This document shows positions 1 through 5,664 of a DNA stretch of 11,049 bases, in pieces. Position numbers and translations under genes: made by a program. The DNA comes from Ahrensia sp. Its GTDB lineage: Bacteria; Pseudomonadota; Alphaproteobacteria; Rhizobiales; Rhizobiaceae. The stretch spans positions 1 to 11,049 of the forward strand of contig JAHEJF010000023.1 in assembly GCA_024639025.1 (NCBI GenBank), read 5' to 3'. Under the pieces are notes generated by a model. It was not told where the DNA came from. It saw nothing but the letters and a program-made list of their open reading frames with translations, and made no database searches. Each line of letters opens with the position of its first letter. The first letter of the stretch is position 1.

Positions 1-147
1 GGTGGCCAGCGCCTGGATGGGCGAAAATCCTGCCAGCAGCAGCACCGGAACCGTTACCAGTCCGCCCCCGCCGGCGATGGAATCAACGAAACCGGCCAAA
101 AAGGCAGCAAGAACCAGCAGGACGAAGATATCAAGGCTTTCGATCAT
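1..147 (-). CDS. TauE/SafE (TSUP) family permease, N-terminal fragment
   Basis: The minus strand encodes the first 49 residues of an integral membrane protein that runs off the left edge of the window. A hydrophobic helix (residues about 6-20) leads into the motif FVDSIAGGGGLVTVP (residues 20-34) and a second hydrophobic stretch. This glycine-rich DSIAGGGG signature after the first helix is characteristic of the TauE/SafE (DUF81, TSUP) family, inner-membrane proteins linked to export or uptake of sulfite, sulfonates and other small organic anions. The substrate cannot be told from this fragment. The ATG reads from position 147, and no strong ribosome binding site precedes it. It is divergent from the TerB-like gene at 220, with 72 nt between them. 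Family assignment is firm; the exact function is unknown. Confidence 0.85.
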   Translation of the reverse strand, partial: MIESLDIFVLLVLAAFLAGFVDSIAGGGGLVTVPVLLLAGFSPIQALAT

Positions 148-159
148 TTGGGTGTTCAG

Positions 160-179
160 AGCATGGCTTCTGCCGTGCT
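160..179. promoter_or_regulatory. Hairpin/dyad in the divergent intergenic region
   Basis: AGCATGG (160-166) and CCGTGCT (173-179) form a 7-bp stem, with one G-T pair, around a 6-nt loop. It lies in the 72-nt gap between the divergent permease and TerB-like genes, where both promoters must sit. No U-tract follows, so it is not a terminator. It could be an operator half-site pair or may be chance. Seen in the sequence; the function is a guess. Confidence 0.25.
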
Positions 180-219
180 GCAAGTGCTAAACTTCAACTG
201 CACGATTCGGGAGGTGCAA

Positions 220-660
220 ATGTCTGGTGATGACAAGCAGAGTATGTTTGGCAAGTTAAAAGCGATGCTAGAGCGTGAGAAGAGTGTCAGGCTGGTTGCC
301 AATGATCCTGCACTGACGGCCGAATTGCTGCTTTTGTTTCGGATGATCCTTGCCGATGGCGATGTCAAGGACAGGGAATTGCAGATGCTGCGCCGCATTT
401 GTGAAAGCGAGTTTGGCATTAATGCCGATGCGATCGATGGCATTTACAAATATCTGCAGGACTACTCCTATGAAACGTCAATCGACCAGTCGGCGCAGAT
501 GTTTTCGTCACTCAGTGTGGAGCGTCGGCAGGAGTTGCTCAACCACATGATTGCAATTGCCGAGGCAGATGACGAATTGGCCTCAAACGAGATCAAATTG
601 CTGGGTCGCACTGCCGCAATGCTGGGCTTTGATGTCAAGTCGAAACCGGCGAAGGAATGA
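220..660 (+). CDS. TerB-like family protein (COG4103 type)
   Basis: Encodes 146 residues, all-helical by inspection, cytoplasmic and without a signal peptide. It carries two copies of an acidic motif: ADGDVKDRE (residues 45-53) and EADDELASNE (residues 115-124). Each lies at a helix-helix junction, as in TerB and related tellurite-resistance-like proteins, where paired Asp/Glu residues bind divalent metal. The length matches the stand-alone COG4103 family. The family's cellular role is poorly known, and a single TerB-like gene without other ter genes does not imply tellurite resistance. The ATG at 220 was chosen because GGGAGG sits 5-10 nt upstream; an in-frame TTG at 148 lacks such a site. 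The gene ends 213 nt before the cobalamin operon and shows no strong terminator. Confidence 0.8.
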   Translation: MSGDDKQSMFGKLKAMLEREKSVRLVANDPALTAELLLLFRMILADGDVKDRELQMLRRICESEFGINADAIDGIYKYLQDYSYETSIDQSAQMFSSLSVERRQELLNHMIAIAEADDELASNEIKLLGRTAAMLGFDVKSKPAKE

Positions 661-694
661 GCAGCAAATTCGCAAAAGCTGCGTCTGAAATTGA

Positions 695-723
695 TTGACG
701 CCCTGAATAGTAAACACTAGTTT
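695..723 (+). promoter_or_regulatory. Weak candidate promoter for the cobalamin operon
   Basis: TTGACG (695-700) is followed after exactly 17 nt by TAGTTT (718-723). The -35-like element is good (5 of 6 to TTGACA) and the -10-like element is poor (3 of 6 to TATAAT), which is common for alphaproteobacterial housekeeping promoters. It would give a leader of about 145 nt before the first gene at 874. The evidence is pattern only, and transcription from further upstream is possible. Confidence 0.3.
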
Positions 724-763
724 CGCACCTGTTACCGGCAGTGCCCAGACGGGCCAGAACGGG

Positions 764-785
764 GTTTGTGATGATCGACTCAAAC
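764..785. promoter_or_regulatory. 22-bp dyad, candidate operator or leader stem
   Basis: The arms GTTTG (764-768) and CAAAC (781-785) flank a centre with GATC at 773-776; 16 of 22 positions obey two-fold symmetry. This is the size and form expected of a binding site for a dimeric helix-turn-helix regulator. The five-base arms could also pair in the RNA around a 12-nt loop. It sits in the leader of the cobalamin operon, where a B12 riboswitch might have been expected but is not seen. No regulator is identifiable in the window. Confidence 0.3.
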
Positions 786-839
786 AGAGGATCGGAGCAA
801 ATGCTGCCGCACTGAATGAACGTCGAATGGCGCTTGTTC

Positions 840-865
840 TGTTGGTAATGGGATTCACACCAACA
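840..865 (+). promoter_or_regulatory. Perfect hairpin abutting the first operon ribosome binding site
   Basis: TGTTGGT (840-846) and ACCAACA (859-865) form a perfect 7-bp stem with a 12-nt loop. The ribosome binding site AAGGA (865-869) begins at the last base of the stem, and the first start codon is at 874. Folding could limit or present the ribosome site for the whole coupled operon. The hairpin is seen; the regulatory role is inferred. Confidence 0.35.
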
Positions 866-873
866 AGGACACC

Positions 874-1059
874 ATGCTCATGCTTCGACTTTTTACTGCT
901 TTTCTTTTCACGGTTTCCACACATGCAGCGCTGGCGCATCCGGGTCATGTTGAAAGCGTAGCCAATCATACACACATCGCCGAATTTTCAGCCTTGTTGG
1001 CCATAGCGGCAGCGGTCGTTCTTGGTGTCCTGAAATTCTGGCGGTCATCGCATGTTTGA
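874..1059 (+). CDS. Small DUF6732-like membrane protein with HPGH motif
   Basis: Encodes 61 residues. A cleavable signal sequence (residues about 1-21, ending AALA) is followed by HPGHVESVANHTH, then a hydrophobic helix (about residues 39-57) and a short basic end. The mature product would be a peptide of about 40 residues with four histidines facing the periplasm and one membrane span. It resembles the DUF6732 family, short alphaproteobacterial proteins that I recall lying beside cbiX; that link is from memory. The N-terminal LAHPGH also recalls the start of HupE/UreJ nickel-cobalt transporters. A role in handling cobalt for the neighbouring chelatase is inference. Its last 8 nt overlap the start of cbiX (ATGTTTGA), suggesting translational coupling. 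The start could be the ATG at 874 or the one at 880; AAGGA at 865-869 fits either. Confidence 0.7.
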   Translation: MLMLRLFTAFLFTVSTHAALAHPGHVESVANHTHIAEFSALLAIAAAVVLGVLKFWRSSHV

Positions 1060-2197
1060 AAACGCTCCAGAGGGCAAGAAATATGGTGTGATGATCTGCG
1101 GCCATGGTAGTCGCAATCAGAATGCCGTGGGTGAATTTGCCAAACTGGCCGAGAGAATGCGGGAACGGTTTCCTGATACGCCGGTCGACTATGGTTATCT
1201 GGAATTTGCCAATCCGGTGATCCACCAGGGCATTGATGCGCTCAAAAGGCAGGGCGTGAACCATGTCCTTGCAGTGCCGGGCATGTTGTTCGCCGCCGGT
1301 CACGCCAAAAACGATATTCCTTCCGTGCTTAATACTTACCAGGCGCAAAACACCGACGTGGTTGTCGATTACGGTCGTGAATTGGGTATCGATCTTCGCA
1401 TGATCCGTGCCGCTGGCGCACGCATTACGGATGCGCTCAAGCAAAGCGGCTGGGAGGAAGGTGAGAGCCTTCATGACACAATGTTGGTGGTTGTGGGGCG
1501 TGGTGCTTCTGATCCTGATGCCAACTCCAATGTTGCCAAGGTGATGCGGATGCTTTGGGAAGGTCTTGGATTTGGCTGGGGAGAAACAGCCTATTCCGGC
1601 GTCACTTTTCCGCTCGTCGAACCGGCGCTCGAACATGTTGCAAAACTTGGCTACAAGCGCATTGTCGTTTTTCCCTACTTTTTGTTCACCGGCGTTCTGG
1701 TGAAGCGCATCTACACCCAAACCGACGTGGTTGCGACCAATCATCCCGATATCACCTTTATCAAGGCGGGCTATCTGAATGATCATGAGCTGGTCATCGA
1801 CACGATGGTCGAGCGGGTACGCGAGATCCTTGAAGGCTCAAACAACATGAACTGCCAGATGTGCAAATATCGGGAGCAGGTACTCGGATTCGAGGCTGAA
1901 GTCGGTCTGGCACAGGAGAGCCATCATCATCACGTTGAAGGCGTTGGCGGGGCTCCGGAAGGCTGTCCATGTAATGGCGATTGCGATGCTTCTTGCCGAG
2001 ACGAGGAATTTTGCCGGAAGCACGGGCTGGAATGGACACCCGTGCACAGCCACGCAACGCATGATCACGATCACGATCACGATCACGATCACGATCACGA
2101 CCACGATCACAGTCATACTCATGCCCATGATCATCACCATCATCCTTATCCACATGCTGAACATCCTCTGGGTCCCAACAGCATGAAGAAGGACTGA
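1052..2197 (+). CDS. cbiX: Sirohydrochlorin cobaltochelatase, long form with Fe-S and His-rich tail
   Basis: Encodes 381 residues. CbiX inserts Co(II) into sirohydrochlorin, the entry step of early-cobalt corrin synthesis. The N-terminal half has ICGHGSR (His18) and PGMLFAAGHAKNDIP (His84), the chelatase metal-binding histidines. The second half (about residues 143-260) is the degenerate tandem domain, with VGRGASDPDANSN and FPYFLFTGVLVKRI typical of long CbiX. Residues 266-271 read MNCQMC, matching the MXCXXC motif that binds a 4Fe-4S cluster in characterised CbiX proteins. A second Cys group follows (C305, C307, C311, C315, C321), then a tail from about residue 333 rich in Asp-His pairs, including eight consecutive DH units encoded by a hexanucleotide repeat. 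The start overlaps the upstream small gene by 8 nt. The cob context makes cobalt far likelier than iron (siroheme) as the metal. Confidence 0.93.
   Translation: MFENAPEGKKYGVMICGHGSRNQNAVGEFAKLAERMRERFPDTPVDYGYLEFANPVIHQGIDALKRQGVNHVLAVPGMLFAAGHAKNDIPSVLNTYQAQNTDVVVDYGRELGIDLRMIRAAGARITDALKQSGWEEGESLHDTMLVVVGRGASDPDANSNVAKVMRMLWEGLGFGWGETAYSGVTFPLVEPALEHVAKLGYKRIVVFPYFLFTGVLVKRIYTQTDVVATNHPDITFIKAGYLNDHELVIDTMVERVREILEGSNNMNCQMCKYREQVLGFEAEVGLAQESHHHHVEGVGGAPEGCPCNGDCDASCRDEEFCRKHGLEWTPVHSHATHDHDHDHDHDHDHDHDHSHTHAHDHHHHPYPHAEHPLGPNSMKKD
2063..2110 (+). repeat. In-frame GATCAC hexanucleotide tandem repeat (8 units)
   Basis: Eight contiguous GATCAC units run from 2063 to 2110; the seventh reads GACCAC and the others are identical. 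Each unit encodes Asp-His in cbiX (residues 338-353), and the encoded run continues imperfectly as SH, TH, AH, DH. Because the unit is 6 nt, slippage would add or remove DH pairs without breaking the frame. Every unit also contains GATC across its first four bases. Confidence 0.95.
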
Positions 2198-2207
2198 GGA
2201 AACAATT

Positions 2208-3731
2208 ATGCCGCTTTTTGACCGATACCTGATTGTCGACTGGTCTGCTTCCAACGCGCCGAAAACAGGTAAGGATTCGATCTGGATGGCTCTATCGGAG
2301 GGCACGGACCTTGTTTGGGTGCACAATGCACCCACGCGGTTGGAAGCCATGGCTTTGATCCGAAAGGTTGTTGAATTGAGCCTTTCATCTCAAAAGCGAC
2401 TGTTTATGGGTTTTGACTTCGCCTTTGGTTATCCCGCAGGTGCCGCTGCACGCATCGGCGGGCGCGCCAATTGGGAAGCAGTCTGGGGTAAAATGGCGGA
2501 ACTCATTGTGGATGATGAGCACAATGTGACCAACACTTATGAAATTGCGGGTCAATTAAACCAAACGGCTTTTGACGGGCTGACCAGTGGGCCATTCTGG
2601 GGGCATCCGTACCAGCATGCCGAGCGCTATGCCGGTCTGGAGCCGACAAAACCGCGCCATGTGTTTGGTTCTCTGTCTGAGTTCAGGCACGCAGAAAGAG
2701 CGCATAAGGGTGCAAAATCGCTTTGGCAAATGGCAGGTGCCGGGGTTGTCGCTGCGCAGTCCATGACAGGCATGAAGCATCTTCAATCGCTCCGAAATGA
2801 TCCCCAGTTTGCCGATAATATTGCCGTTTGGCCTTTTGAGACACATTTTGCCGATGATTTAACCAAGCCGGTGACGATTGCAGAGATTTATCCCGCAATA
2901 TTCGATGTTCAGCCCGAAGAAAACGAAGTGATGGACGCCGCGCAAGTGCGAGTCGTTGCGCAGGAATTCTCTGAAGCCGATGAAGCGGGTCGTTTCAGTG
3001 CTTGTCTTGAATTTCCCAAAGATCAATCAGCTGGCATTCGCTCTGTGCTGGAACAGGAAGAGGGATGGATTGTCAGCGCTCCGCAAGCGCGGGTCGAAGC
3101 GCAATATCTGAGAGACCCGGCCCAGATCTACACGAAGTCTTTCGATACAATCGTCAAGGAAGCCGATTTAACGCGTGTTCCCAATCAGATGCGCGACATT
3201 GCTATCAGATTGATTCATTCATGCGGCATGGTCGATATTGTTGATGACCTGGCATTCTCGCAAGACTGCGTTCAGGCGGGTGCAGCCGCACTTTCGGAGG
3301 GATCGGCCATCATTTGCGATGTTGAAATGGTTCGTCACGGGATCATTCAATCCAATTTGGAAGCGGGAAACGAGGTGCTGTGTGCTGTTGCCAAGGACGA
3401 GGCGCGGACTCACGCGTTGGAAATTGGCAATACACGATCCGCCGCAGCGATGGATTTGCTGAAATCCATGTTGGGTGGCTCCATTGTAGTGATCGGCAAT
3501 GCGCCCACCGCACTCTTTCGGTTGTTGGAACTCATGGATTCCGGCGCAGAAAAACCGGCGCTGATTATCGGCATGCCGGTCGGTTTTGTTGGCGCGATGG
3601 AAAGCAAAGAAGCGCTGATCGCCGACAGCCGTGGTGTCCCATACATCTCTGTGCGTGGACGGCGTGGTGGTAGCGCCATGGCATCTGCGACGCTTAATGC
3701 GCTGTCATCGGGTCTCAAAGGCGGCCATTGA
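2208..3731 (+). CDS. cobH: DUF429-like domain fused to precorrin-8X methylmutase
   Basis: Encodes 507 residues, about 2.4 times a normal CobH. Residues about 300-503 are a complete precorrin-8X methylmutase, which moves the C11 methyl to C12 to give hydrogenobyrinic acid (or the cobalt form). The domain starts near YLRDPAQIY (300-308), has the catalytic His in LIHSCGMVD (His337, equivalent to His43 of Pseudomonas denitrificans CobH), and ends with SRGVPYISVRGRRGGS. Residues 1 to about 295 form a separate domain with VDWSASN (10-16), DSIW (23-26), GFDFAFGYP (68-76) and a later EIYPA. That spacing of acidic residues resembles RNase-H-like DUF429 proteins; its function is unknown to me. The frame is continuous and no convincing internal start precedes the CobH part. 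GAGGA (2196-2200) lies before the ATG, 10 nt after cbiX. CobH call firm; DUF429 link tentative. Confidence 0.9.
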   Translation: MPLFDRYLIVDWSASNAPKTGKDSIWMALSEGTDLVWVHNAPTRLEAMALIRKVVELSLSSQKRLFMGFDFAFGYPAGAAARIGGRANWEAVWGKMAELIVDDEHNVTNTYEIAGQLNQTAFDGLTSGPFWGHPYQHAERYAGLEPTKPRHVFGSLSEFRHAERAHKGAKSLWQMAGAGVVAAQSMTGMKHLQSLRNDPQFADNIAVWPFETHFADDLTKPVTIAEIYPAIFDVQPEENEVMDAAQVRVVAQEFSEADEAGRFSACLEFPKDQSAGIRSVLEQEEGWIVSAPQARVEAQYLRDPAQIYTKSFDTIVKEADLTRVPNQMRDIAIRLIHSCGMVDIVDDLAFSQDCVQAGAAALSEGSAIICDVEMVRHGIIQSNLEAGNEVLCAVAKDEARTHALEIGNTRSAAAMDLLKSMLGGSIVVIGNAPTALFRLLELMDSGAEKPALIIGMPVGFVGAMESKEALIADSRGVPYISVRGRRGGSAMASATLNALSSGLKGGH

Positions 3732-4933
3732 TGACCAAGCCCTGGCTGACAATTATTGGCATCGGAGAAGATGGCATGGATGGCCTGTCACCAGCAGCTC
3801 TGGCTTTGGTTGAATCGGCACAGGTTATCATTGGCGGTGATCGCCACCAGAACCTGATCGCCTCATCTCAGGCTGAACGCATCGTATGGCCATCGCCTTT
3901 TGATACGATGATTGAAACAATCAAGAGCCACAAGGGAAAACGCGTCGTCATTCTGGTGACAGGTGATCCGCTTTGGTATTCCGTCGGCGCCAGAATTGGC
4001 CGAGAGATTGATCCAGCAGAAATTGACTATCATCCGCAGTTGTCAGCATTTCAATTGGCCGCCTCAAGGCTTGGATGGTCGTTGGCTGATGTCGAAACGC
4101 TGACCGTGCACGGCAGATCGGTTGAGCAGATTGTACCGTATTTCATGCCCGGTGGTCGTCTGTTGATTTTGACCAAGGACAAAACATCGCCACCGGCGAT
4201 TGCACATTTGCTGAAAAAAACTGGCTACGGGCCATCAAAAATGACTGTGCTTGCTGCAATGGGCGGCGACTCTGAAGCTCGATTTGATGGCATAGCCGAA
4301 ACTTGGTCTGCCGACGTTCCTGATTTTCATTTGCTTGCCGTTACATGCATTGCGGGTCCTGATGCCCAAATATTGCCGCGCACGGGCCTGCCTGATGAAG
4401 CCTTTGTCCATGATGGAAAACTGACCAAACGCGTTGCGCGGGCTTTGGCATTGTCGAAGCTCGTTCCTCTGCGCGGACAATTGCTCTGGGATGTTGGATG
4501 TGGTTGTGGCTCAATTGCGATCGAGTGGATGCGGGGCGCGGCGGAAGCGCAAGCAATCGGACTCGATCACAACGCCGAGCGGCGTGCCATGGCAGCCAAG
4601 AATGCGCTTGAACTGGGTGTTCCCAAGTTGCACCTGATGGATTTGAAAGCGCCCGAGGGCTTGGAGGGACTACCGGAACCAGATGCCGTGTTTATCGGCG
4701 GTGGTTTGTCGGAAAGCACGATTGAAGAAGCAATTTCACAACTCAAACCTCACGGGCGTTTGGTTGCGCATGCTGTGACGCTTCAAAGCGAAGCAATTTT
4801 GCTTGAGGCCTACGGAACGCATGGCGGTGAACTGCAACGGATTGCTGTGGAAAGTGCTGCGCCGGTGGGGCCGTTTGATGGCTGGAAACCCTCCATGACC
4901 GTTACGCAATGGGCCTGGAGGAAGCAGGCGTGA
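3731..4933 (+). CDS. cobL: Precorrin-6Y C5,15-methyltransferase (decarboxylating), CbiE-CbiT fusion
   Basis: Encodes 400 residues. CobL methylates C5 and C15 and decarboxylates the ring-C acetate, converting precorrin-6B (or its cobalt analogue) to precorrin-8. The N-terminal CbiE-type tetrapyrrole methylase domain (about 1-205) has IIGIGEDG (8-15) and TGDPLWYS (around 77-84). The C-terminal CbiT-type domain (about 215-400) has the Rossmann SAM-binding loop DVGCGCGS (254-261). The length is normal for CobL. The ATG at 3731 overlaps the cobH stop by one base (TGATG), with AAAGG (3717-3721) upstream; a TTG at 3728 is a less likely start. The product feeds CobH, encoded just upstream. Confidence 0.93.
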   Translation: MTKPWLTIIGIGEDGMDGLSPAALALVESAQVIIGGDRHQNLIASSQAERIVWPSPFDTMIETIKSHKGKRVVILVTGDPLWYSVGARIGREIDPAEIDYHPQLSAFQLAASRLGWSLADVETLTVHGRSVEQIVPYFMPGGRLLILTKDKTSPPAIAHLLKKTGYGPSKMTVLAAMGGDSEARFDGIAETWSADVPDFHLLAVTCIAGPDAQILPRTGLPDEAFVHDGKLTKRVARALALSKLVPLRGQLLWDVGCGCGSIAIEWMRGAAEAQAIGLDHNAERRAMAAKNALELGVPKLHLMDLKAPEGLEGLPEPDAVFIGGGLSESTIEEAISQLKPHGRLVAHAVTLQSEAILLEAYGTHGGELQRIAVESAAPVGPFDGWKPSMTVTQWAWRKQA

Positions 4934-5664
4934 CAGGAACACTCTACGGTATTGGTGTGGGCCCAGGTGCGCCTGACCTTATCACCATTCGCGGCTGGCG
5001 CATCATCACAGCAGCGCCGGTCATTGCCTATCCGGCCCCTGACAGTGGCGACAGTTTTGCGCGTTCAATCGTGGCTGGCTGTATTCGCAAAGACCACATT
5101 GAAATTCCAATCGTGGTGCCCATGCGTATTGAACGGTTTCCTGCTGCGGAGATTTATGACCAGGCCTGTCTGGAGATCGCCAAACACCTTGATGAGGGAC
5201 GCGATGTGGCGGTGCTTTGCGAGGGAGATCCCTTTTTTTACGGCTCCTTTATGTATGTTTATCAGCGATTGGCCCACAATTACGCGTGCGAAATTGTGCC
5301 CGGCGTTTCATCAATCATGACCGGCGCGGCGATGGGGGGCATCCCATTGGCAGCGCGCAATGATGTTCTGACTGTCATTCCCGGACCTTTGCCCGATGCA
5401 GAGATGCGCGCCCACATTGATGCATCAGACGCCTTGGTCATCATGAAAGTCGGCCGCCACCTTGCACGCATCCGAGCGCTTCTGGAGGAGATGTGTTTGC
5501 TGGATCGCGCCGTTTATCTGGAGCGTGTGAGCTTGCCCGAACAGCGGACCATGCAACTCGCCGAAGTGAAGGATGAGACCGCACCTTATTTCTCAATGAT
5601 CTCAATCTACAAGGGTGCAGAGGATTGGATCAACGCATCAGATGTGCAGGTGACCAGTCCATGA
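4930..5664 (+). CDS. cobI: Precorrin-2 C20-methyltransferase
   Basis: Encodes 244 residues, the usual length. It uses SAM to methylate C20 of precorrin-2 (or cobalt-factor II if cobalt is already in, in which case cbiL would be the better name). Typical tetrapyrrole methylase signatures are visible: YGIGVGPGAPDL (6-17), CEGDPFFYGS (97-106) and a downstream VPGVSSI. I chose the GTG at 4930 because it makes a GTGA overlap with the cobL stop and has GGAGG at 4917-4921, 8 nt upstream. The in-frame ATG at 4909 would add seven residues and lacks a comparable site. The sequence alone does not separate CobI from CbiL substrate use. Confidence 0.92.
   Translation: MTGTLYGIGVGPGAPDLITIRGWRIITAAPVIAYPAPDSGDSFARSIVAGCIRKDHIEIPIVVPMRIERFPAAEIYDQACLEIAKHLDEGRDVAVLCEGDPFFYGSFMYVYQRLAHNYACEIVPGVSSIMTGAAMGGIPLAARNDVLTVIPGPLPDAEMRAHIDASDALVIMKVGRHLARIRALLEEMCLLDRAVYLERVSLPEQRTMQLAEVKDETAPYFSMISIYKGAEDWINASDVQVTSP

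Noticed and set aside
148..219. N-terminal extension of the TerB-like protein from a TTG at 148
   Set aside because: A strong ribosome site (GGGAGG) precedes the ATG at 220, and the extension would fill the whole divergent promoter region.
661..685. GCAGC/GCTGC inverted repeat just after the TerB-like gene as a terminator
   Set aside because: It has only five base pairs, a 12-nt loop and no U-tract after it.
790..835. Segment with GGAGC, GCTGCCGCACTG and a following GAACG that loosely recalls a cobalamin riboswitch core
   Set aside because: The CCCCGC-ACTGT core is broken and the other conserved blocks (GCCACTG, GGGAAGGC, B12 box) are missing on both strands; the resemblance is too weak to call.
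908..1786. A 292-codon open frame on the minus strand antisense to cbiX
   Set aside because: The cbiX product on the plus strand has unmistakable family motifs across this stretch. The antisense translation is rich in His, Arg and Cys without recognisable domains, and it is a shadow of codon bias.
2063..2110. Tandem repeat considered as a CRISPR-like or iteron array
   Set aside because: The units are contiguous 6-mers without spacers, in frame inside cbiX, and encode a His-rich tail typical of metal-handling proteins.
1794..2153. Minus-strand frame encoding an alternating Arg-Asp run
   Set aside because: The run is only the reverse reading of the GATCAC repeat in cbiX; there is no start context or domain.
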